NCBI RefSeq assembly: GCF_032598905.1 | Contig: NZ_CP122458.1 | Span: 5,729,001 to 5,793,000 of the forward strand | Direction: 5' to 3' | Source of the DNA: Streptomyces sp. 11x1 | GTDB taxonomy: Bacteria > Actinomycetota > Actinomycetes > Streptomycetales > Streptomycetaceae | Length of the DNA: 64,000 nucleotides | Part shown: one piece after another, positions 16,042-24,383 of the stretch | How the letters are laid out: every line of letters starts with the position of its first letter | Numbering within the stretch: the first letter of the stretch is position 1 | Translations under genes and position numbers: made by a program | Notes under the pieces: generated by a model | What the model was told of the DNA's origin: nothing | What the model saw: only the letters and a program-made list of their open reading frames with translations | The model's database searches: none

Positions 16042-17622
16042 CTAAAGAAGGTCGAGGTTGAACTTCTCATGCTTCCACGTCTCATCGGCGCCCAACTTCT
16101 TCATCATCTCCGCAGTCGTCATTTCTTTGATGGTGCGTCTGGTCGATCCCTTGAAGAACTGATTCCATCGCCTCGTCACCCGGTCTTTTTCGAAGACGTA
16201 GGGCACGATCCTGGCGATGAAGCCCAGCTTCAAACGGTTCTTCGCAATCATGTCGACGGTGAGCGAGATATCATTCTTGGCATTTTCGTTCATGCGAGAC
16301 AACGCGCCCGCCAAGAGCATTTCCACGGGGGCGACGTTGTTGACACGGTCGGGAAAGTTGCTGACCTGAACGTATTCTTTCCCTTTCGTGCCTGTTCGCT
16401 CCTGCCTGTATGGCGCGAACTCGCTCCTCGACATGTTCGACATGTCGATTTCAATGCTGTTCACGTCGACATGCCGCATAGTCTCGTGGTCCATTTCGTC
16501 GGACTCTGCGGTTGCTGTTTCCTGTTCATTATCGCTGAAGTCTGCATTTGATTCCCTGTCCTGCGGATTGAAATTGAATTTCTTGCTGTCTAGCATCGCT
16601 CGGACCGTACTCCGTAGCTCTTTCGAATTCGGGAAAAGTAGATCGATGTCCTTGGGTTGACGTACCGGGTTGCCATTTTGGAGCCGAGCGTGGGTTTCGT
16701 GCGGCGCGCGGATGTAACCCGAGTGGATGGCGATGGCATAGCTGCCGCCGAAGGCATAGGGAATATTTTGGAGCGTGTCGGACACGTCCTTGGCGACCGT
16801 ATCGAAATCGCTCATCGAAAGACGCTGAACGGGTGCGGCGCCGGTGGGCGCGGGGAGAGGTGCAAGATCTTTCGGGACGGCCCCGCCCTCGCGCGTCGCG
16901 CGACGGGACGAAGCCGTGGTGAGGAACGGCTCCGGCGGTGTCCCGTGATGGGGGAGGAGCGCCGCCCGCGCGGCTTGGCGCCCTCGGTCGTCGGCGTCGC
17001 GCTCGAGTCGGGGATCGTCGTTGAGCCATGCGCCGTGCAGCCGCCGGGTCGCGGGGACGCGCCCCTCGGCTTGCTGTGCGACGTGCACGAGTTCGTGGCG
17101 TAGGGCGTCTTGGCCCTGCTGGCTCCACGGCCGGTACTGGCCCGGCGCGAAGTGGATGTGGTTGCCCTGCGTGAACGCCAACGCGTTCATTGTGAGGGCG
17201 TGTTCGCCCTCGTGAACGCGGACGCTCGACAGGTCCCGGCCGAGCGCGCGTTCCATGGTGGACCGGATTCCCTCCGGCACGGGTCGACCGCCACCGGCCG
17301 CGGGGCCGCCCGTACCGGGTCGGGCACGCGCGCCCCCGAGTAACGGACCGAGGGCGCGCTTGCCAGGCGTGAGGGAGGTCTACACCCCCGCCCTCGTCGG
17401 CTCGGAGGCGCGATCGGCGTCCCGCCGGTGAGAGCCGTCAACCGGGCCGGGGTTCAGCTTCGCTTGGATGATCGACTGCACCCGTCGGTTGCCGTATCGG
17501 CGGTGCAGGGCCAGCAGGGTTCCTCGGCGACCGGTCTGCCGACGGTCCAGGGGGGACGGTGCCTGCGCCGGTACCGTGGTCGATGTTCGGGCGGTGGCGC
17601 TCGGATGGCGGATCGGTGACAT
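16042..17622 (-). pseudogene. DUF4157 (eCIS-cargo type) protein with a nucleotidyltransferase-like C-terminus, split by one TAG
   Basis: One reading frame runs from ATG at 17622 (AAAGGAC upstream) to 16042, broken only by an in-frame TAG at 17382-17380. Before the stop is the usual leader of DUF4157 proteins (LLALHRRYGNRRVQSIIQAK). After it come PVPEGIRSTMERALGRDLSS and a metalloprotease-like HELVHVAQQ motif. The last 230 residues contain GGSYAIAIHSG, a spacer and PKDIDLLFP, the GGS...DxD layout of pol-beta-type nucleotidyltransferases. DUF4157 marks proteins loaded into extracellular contractile injection systems; no sheath or tube genes are nearby. A GTG at 17280 could restart translation. 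It may be a nonsense-mutated effector. Confidence 0.72.
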
Positions 17623-17760
17623 CCACGACGTCCTTTCCGCTGGCCTCGACCCCAGCATTCTGAGGGCCCAGTGACGTGCTGACGAACGTTTACCAGGTCA
17701 TTGAAGAGCATACTCGGCCGAGTAAGTAAGGGGTCCGACGCATCTCCTTTCCCCGGAGCT

Positions 17761-18063
17761 ACCGCCATTGGATCTGACCTGGGATTTATCTTCTTCGAAT
17801 ACAGCATCTCGGACCCACTGGACGGTGTTTTCCACCGTCCAGTGCCCGCGAACCCATGACGCGATCTCGGCTGCGTTCGCCTCTTCGGCGGTCAGGTCGG
17901 TGATGGCGTAGACGGTCTCGCTGGACCACTTCTTCGCGCCGTAGAGACGGCGACGGCGCTTGATCCGCAGGACCTGGGCCGCGTACGGAAAGAGCAGGCC
18001 CGCGACGGTGACGACCTGGACGATCCGTTGCTCATGGCGGCCGTGCCCTCGCGCGTCGTCGCG
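17761..18063 (-). pseudogene. Fragment of an ISAs1-type transposase
   Basis: About 100 codons on the minus strand read ARGHGRHEQRIVQ, GLLFPYAAQVLRIKRRR, SSETVYAITDLTAEEAN, SWVRGHWTVENTVQWVRD and FEEDKSQVR. These are the C-terminal motifs of ISAs1/H-repeat-associated transposases. Neither the N-terminal part nor terminal repeats are seen, so it is a remnant. Confidence 0.75.
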
Positions 18064-18116
18064 GGTGTGGGGTGCGAGTCGTAGCGTCTGGGCATAGGGA
18101 AGGCCCCCGTCCTCGA

Positions 18117-18179
18117 CGATCTCGACGTGGTCGCTGGGTTGAACGTGATGATCTGCCGGCCGATGGCGTCGTTCAGGGC
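18117..18179 (-). pseudogene. Fragment of a second tyrosine integrase gene
   Basis: The 63 bases match 2746-2808 of the element integrase gene with a few changes and encode ALNDAIGRQIITFNPA (the element has ALNDAIGQQIITFNPA). It is the relic of a related integrative element directly against the tatA 3' end. Confidence 0.7.
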
Positions 18180-18180
18180 G

Positions 18181-18450
18181 TCAGGTCCGCGGTGTGTCGT
18201 TGCCCGGCTGATCCGCGGGACGACCGGTGGTGTCACCTGGCGCGGCCCGGATGATGCGCGGGGCTGCGGCCTCGTCCGACGCCGCCTCCGGTGTGGTGGG
18301 CGGCGTCTGGTCGGACTTCATCGCCTTGGCCTCGCTCTTGAGAATGCGGGCCGACTTGCCCATGGAGCGGGCGAGTTCGGGGAGCTTCTTGGCACCGAAG
18401 ATCAATATGACGATGATGAGGATGATGGCGATTTCGCTGATGCCGAACAT
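18181..18450 (-). CDS. tatA: TatA-type twin-arginine translocase subunit
   Basis: The 89-residue protein has one N-terminal membrane helix (ISEIAIILIIVILIFGAKKL), the FG-hinge and an amphipathic helix (LPELARSMGKSARILKSEAK), then a disordered proline/acid-rich tail. This is the TatA/E plan; it oligomerises to pass folded Tat substrates. The ATG at 18450 has GAGGAGAAG upstream. It follows the TerD gene by 39 bases on the same strand, so it is probably co-transcribed and under the operator at 19141. As no tatC or tatB adjoins it, it is likely an accessory TatA copy. Confidence 0.9.
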   Translation of the reverse strand: MFGISEIAIILIIVILIFGAKKLPELARSMGKSARILKSEAKAMKSDQTPPTTPEAASDEAAAPRIIRAAPGDTTGRPADQPGNDTPRT

Positions 18451-18489
18451 GGGTGTTCGTCTTCTCCTCGGTGGCGGGCGGCAGGTTGG

Positions 18490-19071
18490 CTAGAGGTGGC
18501 TGGCGATGGTGGGCAGCAGGTCCTGGAAGGTGCGGCCGTTGGCCGGTTCCCCGATGGCGGACATGTTCCATCCGCCGCTGGAGCGGTGGACCTTGGCCAT
18601 GATCTGGGCGGTGTAGGAGCCCCCGCCGGAGAGGGTGTAGCGGGCCAGTTCCTGGCCGGTGTTCTCGTCGATGAGGCGGCAGAAGGCGTTCTGCACCTCG
18701 GCGAAGGTCTGGCCGGTGAAGGAGTTGACGGTGAAGACGATCTGGTCGACGTGGGCGGGAAGGCGCAGCAGGTCGACGAGGATCGATTCGTCGTCGCCGC
18801 CCTGGCCGGCGCCACCGACGAGATTGTCGCCGGTGTGGCGGACCGAGCCGTCGTCGCTGACCAGGTGCTGGAAGAAGACGACGTCGACCGGCTCGTTGCC
18901 GGCGAAGAGCACCGCGGAGGCGTCGAGGTCGATCTCGCGTGCGGTCAGCCTGGCGAGGAAGCCTTTACGGGGGGCGGCCTGCCAGCCCAGTCCCATCCGT
19001 ACGACGCTGAGCGGCTGACCGCCGCTCTTCTCCAGGCTGATCTGCTGGCCCTTGGTCAGCGTGATTCCCAC
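18490..19071 (-). CDS. terD: TerD-family stress protein (divergent paralogue)
   Basis: The 193-residue protein has the TerD fold: GITLTKGQQISLEKSGGQPLS, then WQAAPRKGFLARLTAREIDL (longer than usual here), DLDASAVLF, SDDGSVRHTGDN, GGDDESILVDLLRLP and FCRLIDENTGQELARYTL. Acidic residues at DLDAS and GDN/GDDE form the Ca2+ sites of this family. It is more diverged than the copies at 20085 and 45838. GTG at 19071 follows AGGAGG. Palindrome 19141-19156 lies 70 bases upstream. TerD proteins are linked to tellurite and general stress resistance; the biochemical role is unsettled. Confidence 0.9.
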   Translation of the reverse strand: MGITLTKGQQISLEKSGGQPLSVVRMGLGWQAAPRKGFLARLTAREIDLDASAVLFAGNEPVDVVFFQHLVSDDGSVRHTGDNLVGGAGQGGDDESILVDLLRLPAHVDQIVFTVNSFTGQTFAEVQNAFCRLIDENTGQELARYTLSGGGSYTAQIMAKVHRSSGGWNMSAIGEPANGRTFQDLLPTIASHL

Positions 19072-19140
19072 CGGTTTCCTCCTGGTGCTCGGGGGCCGAA
19101 GTGCGCTGCACCAGCTGTGTATTGGGGCAGCACACGCGAA

Positions 19141-19156
19141 TCTACAGCACTGTAGA
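19141..19156. promoter_or_regulatory. Palindromic operator TCTACA-N4-TGTAGA (copy 1)
   Basis: TCTACAGCACTGTAGA is a dyad lying 70 bases upstream of the terD-tatA start. The same 6-4-6 dyad recurs at 20727, 24336 and 25910. The TACA/TGTA half-sites match the BlaI/MecI operator class, and a blaI-type gene lies at 22109. Confidence 0.8.
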
Positions 19157-19248
19157 AGTGGCGGGCAGGGGCGCGCCCGGCCCTGGCGGATACGGCCATT
19201 CGCGCGGCGGAACCGTTTCGGCCTGCGTGCCCACCCGCGGGGGCGGTG

Positions 19249-19962
19249 TCAGTCCCGGGAAGGGAGGGTGGGGCCGGTGAAGTCCGGGCTGCTGTAGCTG
19301 GGGCGAGCGCGCTGTGCGGGAGGCGAAGCGGGGCGGGGCTGCGGCGCGGCGGCGGGCGGCTGGTGCAGCTGGTGGCGCAGGAACGGGAGCAGCCCGCGCT
19401 CCAGCAGGGCACGCCGCCACGTCGCGTGGGCCTGGGCGAGGGCGGCGGCGTCCGGCTGCGGGTGGCGGGACGTGGCGCGGTGCCGGGCCGCGGTGATCAC
19501 GAGTGCCGTGCCCGCTGCTGCGGCGGCGAGCACCGCTATGGCCCCGGTGATCCAGCCGGTCCGGATCAGTGCGATGGCGAGGGGCCGCTGAGCGCCGGTC
19601 AGCTGGATGCCGTACCCGAGGAGAAGGAATATGGCCGCCGCCGCGGCGGACAGGAGTGGAGTGAGTACGGCCAGTGCCGCCAGCAGCCCGTCCCCGACGG
19701 TCGCGTGTGCGGGCTGCTGGGGCCGGCCGGTGCGGGCCGGGGCGGGTGCGGTCCGCAGCCGCAGCAGGGCGGCGTACTCGGTGGAGGCTTCGGAGGCGAC
19801 GGTGTCGGCCGCGGCCAGTGCCCTGGCGTGCAGCTGCTCGGGCGTGACCTGTGAGCACGGCTGCTGCAGGGCCTCACGGATGTCAGGGGCGCCCAGTGCC
19901 TCGTGCAGCGTGTGTTCGAAGTCGGCTCTGTCGACGGCTTCGAGGCGGCCGGGCTCGTTCAT
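19249..19962 (-). CDS. Membrane protein of the TerD cluster, unknown function
   Basis: The 237-residue product starts at ATG 19962, preceded by a G-rich ribosome site. It has a helical cytoplasmic N-terminal region (about 110 residues, DFEHTLHEALGAPDIREALQ), two membrane helices (LLAALAVLTPLLSAAAAAIF; TGWITGAIAVLAAAAAGTAL) and a proline-rich C-terminal tail. No named domain is recognised. It lies 122 bases downstream of terD at 20085 on the same strand and is probably in that operon, hence under the operator at 20727. Confidence 0.7.
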   Translation of the reverse strand: MNEPGRLEAVDRADFEHTLHEALGAPDIREALQQPCSQVTPEQLHARALAAADTVASEASTEYAALLRLRTAPAPARTGRPQQPAHATVGDGLLAALAVLTPLLSAAAAAIFLLLGYGIQLTGAQRPLAIALIRTGWITGAIAVLAAAAAGTALVITAARHRATSRHPQPDAAALAQAHATWRRALLERGLLPFLRHQLHQPPAAAPQPRPASPPAQRARPSYSSPDFTGPTLPSRD

Positions 19963-20084
19963 GAAGGTCCCCCCGATGCGCGGGCCGGCGCCGATCCGTG
20001 GCGGGCATCCGGCGGCGGATGTGCTCGTCGCGGGCGGGACGGACGTACCGGTCCGGGGTCCGCCCGCGGACGCGTGGCGGTGAG

Positions 20085-20660
20085 TCAGACGTTGACGCCG
20101 AAGTCGGCGGCGATGCCCGCCAGGCCGGAGGCGTAGCCCTGACCGACGGCGCGGAACTTCCACTCCGCGCCGCTGCGGTAGAGCTCGCCGAAGACCATCG
20201 CGGTCTCGGTCGCGGCGTCCTCGGACAGGTCGTAGCGGGCCAGCTCGGAGCCGCCCGCCTGGTTGACGACGCGGATGAAGGCCCCCCGGACCTGTCCGAA
20301 GCTGTGGCCGCGGTTCTCGGCGTCGTGGATGGAGACGGGGAAGATGATCCGGGCGACGTCGGCGGGGACGGTGGTCAGGTTGACCTTGATGACCTCGTCG
20401 TCACCCTCGCCTTCGCCGGTGAGGTTGTCACCGGTGTGTTCCACCGAGCCGTCGGGGCTCTTCAGGTTGTTGAAGAAGACGAAGTGCCGGTCGGAAAGCA
20501 CCTTGCCGGACTCGTTGACCAGCAGGGCGCTGGCGTCGAGGTCGTAGTCGGTGCCCGTGGTCGTGCGGACGTCCCACCCGAGGCCGACCAGGACGGCTGT
20601 CAGGCCCGGCGCCTCCTTGCTCAGCGAGACATTGCCGCCCTTGGAGAGGCTCACACCCAT
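20085..20660 (-). CDS. terD: TerD-family stress protein
   Basis: This 191-residue protein is a canonical Ter[74 protein letters not shown], then [20 protein letters not shown] and the C-terminal [17 protein letters not shown]. The calcium-coordinating acidic positions are intact. ATG at 20660 follows AAGGGA; an upstream in-frame ATG at 20684 is less well placed. Operator 20727-20742 lies 67 bases upstream. It is a close paralogue of the TerD at 45838. It is a cytoplasmic stress protein of the tellurite-resistance group with no proven activity. Confidence 0.95.
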   Translation of the reverse strand: MGVSLSKGGNVSLSKEAPGLTAVLVGLGWDVRTTTGTDYDLDASALLVNESGKVLSDRHFVFFNNLKSPDGSVEHTGDNLTGEGEGDDEVIKVNLTTVPADVARIIFPVSIHDAENRGHSFGQVRGAFIRVVNQAGGSELARYDLSEDAATETAMVFGELYRSGAEWKFRAVGQGYASGLAGIAADFGVNV

Positions 20661-20726
20661 GTCGTATCCCTTCCCATGTCCCATGGCCGGGCGTGTGAGC
20701 CCGGCGTTGAGTGACCGAACCTGAAA

Positions 20727-20742
20727 TCTACAACACTGTAGA
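20727..20742. promoter_or_regulatory. Palindromic operator TCTACA-N4-TGTAGA (copy 2)
   Basis: TCTACAACACTGTAGA lies 67 bases upstream of terD (20660). Arms are identical to copies 1, 3 and 4. Confidence 0.8.
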
Positions 20743-21600
20743 ACTTGATGGAGCGCTTGTAAGGAGTGTTGTTGAGAAGGAGTGCTGTTGAGTCTGTTCG
20801 TGCCGCTGCCCGATCAGGGGGTGGCAACTGCTGGCCCAGGAGCGCGCATAAGGCCGCTTTAACTCGACCGTGTGATGGTCGGCTTCCTGGCTTGCGGCGC
20901 CCTGGGCCGTCCTGGTTAACGTGATCGCGCGATCTGGGACGCCGGATATGGCGCCAGCGTGCGGGGCCCCTGCTCCACCGGAGAGATGGTTCGGGGCCTC
21001 CCCGTCGCCACTGGCCGTATCCACTTGGCCAGGTCGCACAGGGAACCGGCCTCCCGGGATCGGACCACGCACAGGATGCGTGTCGCCGCCCCGGGGTTGA
21101 GTACGCCAGGGACCAGTGCGCTCAAGACCGCTCGGGGCGTGCGGCTGAGTCAGGTTCACTCCTGCTCAGTTTTCAGGAACGGTGTGGTGGTTCCGGGCTG
21201 GTCGGCCGCGCAGGCCGGGGCGGCCGGAGCCGATGGTGAGGGGCGCCTCCCGGGCGTGGCGGCCGGGTCCTGATCGGTGGTGACGGAGACGGAGGTCGTG
21301 AGGCGGGCGCTCAGCGAATGGGCCCGCTGTCCGAGGCCGGGCGGGCAGGTGGCGGTGGTCTGTCCCGGGCGTGCTGCCGGTGCCGATGACGTTCATGGCG
21401 GCCGGTCGCGCACAGCGGTTCGCCTGCCTGAGCGGCCCTGCCGGGTGTGCCGTAGCCGTTGGGGACCCGGTGCCCTTGGGGTCGGGCCCGCGGCGTGCGC
21501 GGGGTGTGCGGGGTGCGCGGGGTGTGCGGGGTGTGCGGGGTGCGCGCCAGGCTGTCTGTCCACGTACCTCTTCCTCTCGGCCGCCGGTCCGGCGGCCGGT
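20743..21600. other. Gap with no confident gene
   Basis: Several long frames exist, as expected at this GC content, but none has a convincing start or recognisable domain. A minus-strand segment near 20930-21125 (LVPGVLNPGAATRILCVVRS) could be old coding sequence. A GGGGTGTGC-type 9-10-bp tandem repeat occupies about 21496-21546. The stretch leads into the blaI-like pseudogene. Confidence 0.45.
21496..21546. repeat. Tandem 9-10-bp repeat (GGGGTGTGC type)
   Basis: About five imperfect units of GCGGGGTGT / GCGGGGTGC lie head to tail just upstream of the blaI pseudogene. It is a simple-sequence tract and probably variable in length. Confidence 0.6.
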
Positions 21601-21905
21601 GTGCCGGCCGCCCTGGTCGGGGCGCCGGGGCCGGTGACGGCCGGCTGGGTACGCGAACAGGTCGACCCCGCCCTCGCCTGCACCACGGTCGTGACCACGC
21701 TGACGCGGTCGCACGGCAAGCAGGTCGTGGTCCGTCGCCGCGGGGGCGCTCCTCCGTGTGGAGTGCCGTCTTCGACGCGGCGGGGCCGGCTGCCCGGTGC
21801 ATGCACCAGGTCCTCGACGAGGAGAGTGACCGGGGCGCCCTGCTCAGCCGGTTCGTCGCCGAACCGTCCCCGGACGAGGAACGGTCGCTGCGGCTGAGAC
21901 TGGGC
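21601..21905 (+). pseudogene. Frameshifted BlaI-type regulator remnant
   Basis: The first part reads VGAPGPVTAGWVREQVD and CTTVVTTLTRSHGKQVVVRR in one frame, and near 21745 the match continues in another frame with GRSSVWSAVFDAAGPAARCM and EESDRGALLSRFV. Together they parallel the intact BlaI at 22109 (PGAVPVAWVQERLGG; TTVITILTRLHAKGAVARRR; SFEWTAVADAAG). It is a decayed tandem duplicate lacking the N-terminus. Confidence 0.78.
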
Positions 21906-22108
21906 CCACCACAAGCACGGGCACCGGCAGTTGACGGCCCGCCCTGCCGGGCCCGCCCTGCCGGGCCCGCCCTGCCGGGTCGGGCCCCGTACCCGGCTCG
22001 TGGAAGTGGACATCTGGGAAACGGCGTCGGGCGGGCGGGCGGCGGGCTCAGTACGATGAACCGCTCCCGCGGCGGCAGGCGGGCGCGGGAGACGGGGAGG
22101 TTGACGGT

Positions 22109-22513
22109 ATGACGGACCAGGACAGGGGCGGTACCGAGCAGTCCCCGCGTCGGCGCGGCCAGGGGGAGCTGGAGGGGCAGGTGCTCGCCGTGCTGGGCCA
22201 GGCTCCCGGGGCGGTTCCCGTGGCCTGGGTCCAGGAGCGCCTCGGCGGCACCCTCGCCTACACCACGGTGATCACCATCCTGACCCGGCTGCACGCCAAG
22301 GGCGCGGTCGCCCGTCGGCGGGCGGGCCGTTCGTTCGAGTGGACCGCCGTCGCCGACGCCGCCGGGCTGGCCGCGTTGCGGATGCGGAGGGTCCTGGATG
22401 CCGAGAGCGACCGGGAGGCGGTCCTGGCCCGCTTCCTGACCAGCCTGACGCCGGGGGACGAACAGGTGCTGCGCGACCTGCTGGCCCAGGGCCCCGAACG
22501 GGAGGAAGACTAA
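22109..22513 (+). CDS. blaI: BlaI/MecI-type transcriptional repressor
   Basis: The 134-residue protein has the BlaI/MecI winged helix: LEGQVLAVLGQAPGAVPVAW, TLAYTTVITILTRLHAKGAV and RRRAGRSFEWTAV, then the C-terminal dimerisation helices (ESDREAVLARFLTSLTPGDE). Family members bind TACA/TGTA dyads and are inactivated by proteolysis under a cognate M56 membrane peptidase, which here is the next gene (5-base gap). ATG at 22109 follows GGGGAGG. No beta-lactamase is nearby; the matching dyads lie before the terD, terB and Spo0M-type operons, so those are the likely targets. Confidence 0.9.
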   Translation: MTDQDRGGTEQSPRRRGQGELEGQVLAVLGQAPGAVPVAWVQERLGGTLAYTTVITILTRLHAKGAVARRRAGRSFEWTAVADAAGLAALRMRRVLDAESDREAVLARFLTSLTPGDEQVLRDLLAQGPEREED

Positions 22514-22518
22514 CTGCC

Positions 22519-23448
22519 ATGGGGGTCTTCGTCTTCCTGCCGCTGGTGCTGCCGTTAACGGCCTGGCCCATCGCCCGCCTTGCCGAACAGCATCTGCACC
22601 CCAGGGCGGCGACCTGGCTGCTGTCGGCCGTCGCCGGAGTGCTCGCGGTGTGCAGCACCCTGTGCCTGGCCCTGCTGATGGTGGTCGGCACCGCGCAGCT
22701 GCCCGGCAACCCGCTGCCCGACGGCTGGTCCGACCCCGAGGTCCGCGAGGCGCTGCCCTACGACGAGATCGCGGGCAAGGCCGCCATCCCCGCCCTGATC
22801 GCGGTGCTCGCCGCCTGTACGCGGACGGCGTGGCGCCACCACCGTGTGCGCCGCCGAGCCGAACGTTCCCTCGCGGGCCTGCCGGGCACGCCGGTGGCGG
22901 TGCTGCCCGACGAACTGCCTTACGCCTACGCGCTCCCCGGCAGGCGGAACCGCATCGTGGTCACCACCGGAATGCTGGCCGGGCTCAGTTCGGCCGAGCG
23001 CCGCGCCCTGTTCGCCCACGAGCGCGCACATCTCGCCCGCCGCCACCACCGCTTCCTGCTCACCGTGCAGCTCGCCGCACGGGCCAACCCGTTCCTGCGG
23101 CCGCTGCGGACCGCCGTCACGTACTCCGCGGAACGGTGGGCGGACGAGGAGGCGGCCACCGCCGTGGGCAGCCGGCGCACCGTGGCACTGGCGATCGGCA
23201 AGTCCGCGCTGATCTCCCGGGGCGCGCCCATCGCCACGCTCGCGCACTTCGCGGCCCCCGGTCCGGTGCCGCGTCGGGTCGCCGCCCTGCTCGGACCGGC
23301 TCCCGCCACACGGATCTGGCCGCCTGTCTTCACCACGGTGGGCCTGGCCGCCTGGACAGCCGCCGCGGGCACCACCGTATCGGCGCTGTCCTCGGCGAAC
23401 GCGGCCGTCACCCTGTTCCTCATCCTGCACGCCGCCACCCCGATGTAG
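22519..23448 (+). CDS. M56-family (BlaR1/MecR1-like) membrane metallopeptidase
   Basis: The 309-residue protein has membrane segments at the N-terminus (FVFLPLVLPLTAWPIARL; TWLLSAVAGVLAVCSTLCLA), a cytoplasmic zinc protease with HERAH in LFAHERAHLARRHH and a downstream conserved glutamate in AERWADEEAA, and a C-terminal hydrophobic pair. It lacks the extracellular penicillin-binding sensor of BlaR1, as is usual for actinobacterial M56 partners of BlaI. It likely senses an envelope signal and triggers BlaI removal. It forms an operon with blaI, whose stop is 5 bases upstream. Confidence 0.88.
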   Translation: MGVFVFLPLVLPLTAWPIARLAEQHLHPRAATWLLSAVAGVLAVCSTLCLALLMVVGTAQLPGNPLPDGWSDPEVREALPYDEIAGKAAIPALIAVLAACTRTAWRHHRVRRRAERSLAGLPGTPVAVLPDELPYAYALPGRRNRIVVTTGMLAGLSSAERRALFAHERAHLARRHHRFLLTVQLAARANPFLRPLRTAVTYSAERWADEEAATAVGSRRTVALAIGKSALISRGAPIATLAHFAAPGPVPRRVAALLGPAPATRIWPPVFTTVGLAAWTAAAGTTVSALSSANAAVTLFLILHAATPM

Positions 23449-23521
23449 CCGGAGGCGGCCGTGCGTGGCGAGAAGGGGTGCCGCCGCCCGTCCGGCGGCA
23501 GCGCCCCGTCCGGCTGCCAGG

Positions 23522-23785
23522 TCAGTGGCGGGCTTTGAAGCGTTCGAGAGCGGCCACGCCCACGGCGGCGAGTCCGATCTGGATGAGCCATTCGATCCAG
23601 TCGACGCCCTTGGTGTCCGCGACTCCCAGGCCCGCGGCGATGCCGGTGCCGACGAAGGCCGCGGCGATACCGACGCCGATCGTCCACAGCACGCCGATGC
23701 GCTGACGGCCCGGCAGAGCCAGTCGGCCCAGCGTGCCCACGATGACGCCGATCACGAGGGCACTGATGATCCCGGAGATCTCCAT
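23522..23785 (-). CDS. GlsB/YeaQ/YmgE-family small membrane protein
   Basis: The 87-residue protein consists of three hydrophobic helices with glycine-rich repeats (ISALVIGVIVGTLGRLALPG; IGVLWTIGVGIAAAFVGTGI; WIEWLIQIGLAAVGVAAL), the layout of transglycosylase-associated/GlsB stress proteins. Its role is envelope stress tolerance, with mechanism unknown. It lies 30 bases downstream of terB on the same strand and is probably in its operon under operator 24336. Confidence 0.88.
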   Translation of the reverse strand: MEISGIISALVIGVIVGTLGRLALPGRQRIGVLWTIGVGIAAAFVGTGIAAGLGVADTKGVDWIEWLIQIGLAAVGVAALERFKARH

Positions 23786-23815
23786 ACTCGTCCCCTTCCC
23801 TGCCCCGTCTGGGGC

Positions 23816-24271
23816 TTAGAGGTCGAACTCGTGCGGCGGCAGATCAAGGGTGAAGCACGCCTCACGGACGATCGTCTGCTCGGTCTTGTCGAAGTCGCCG
23901 TCGGCGCCGCCGATGACGATGCCGATCTGGATCACGGCGCGGGCCTCGGCGGGCTTCTTCTTCGCCTTGGCGATCTCCTGGAGCACGCTGACCTTGCCGA
24001 AGTCGAAGTCGGCCGTCAGCTTGTTCAGATTGTCCTCGAAGCGACGCTGGAGGTCCATGGCGTCGAAGTTCTGCAGCACTTCGTTGGTGGCGATCAGCTG
24101 TGCCACCCGGCGGCGCTCGGCCGGGTCGATCGTGCCGTCCGCGGCGGCGACCAGCGCGCACATCGCCATGGAAGCGTCACGGAAGGCGCCGCTCTTGAGG
24201 TCGTTCTTCTTCGCGTTCAGTTGGGTCTGCATCGTCGATGCGGACTCCTTGATGCGGTCCCACAGGGCCAT
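23816..24271 (-). CDS. terB: TerB-family tellurite-resistance protein
   Basis: The 151-residue all-helical protein matches TerB: MALWDRIKESASTMQTQLNA, then FRDASMAMCALVAAADGTID with acidic metal-binding positions, ERRRVAQLI, and a symmetrical second half IQIGIVIGGADGDFDKTEQT. TerB is a cytoplasmic metal-binding helical bundle that works with TerC/TerD in tellurite and stress resistance. ATG at 24271 fits the family start. Operator 24336-24351 lies 65 bases upstream, and GlsB follows. Confidence 0.93.
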   Translation of the reverse strand: MALWDRIKESASTMQTQLNAKKNDLKSGAFRDASMAMCALVAAADGTIDPAERRRVAQLIATNEVLQNFDAMDLQRRFEDNLNKLTADFDFGKVSVLQEIAKAKKKPAEARAVIQIGIVIGGADGDFDKTEQTIVREACFTLDLPPHEFDL

Positions 24272-24335
24272 GCCAACTCCACACGTCTCAGGGCAGACCG
24301 GGCCGAGACGGGGTACGGCCCGGACAACCGCTTCT

Positions 24336-24351
24336 TCTACATTGATGTAGA
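24336..24351. promoter_or_regulatory. Palindromic operator TCTACA-N4-TGTAGA (copy 3)
   Basis: TCTACATTGATGTAGA, extended by one more matching pair (T...A), lies 65 bases upstream of terB. Confidence 0.8.
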
Positions 24352-24383
24352 AGCTATCAGGATGGCAAGGGCGCGAGGGCTCC

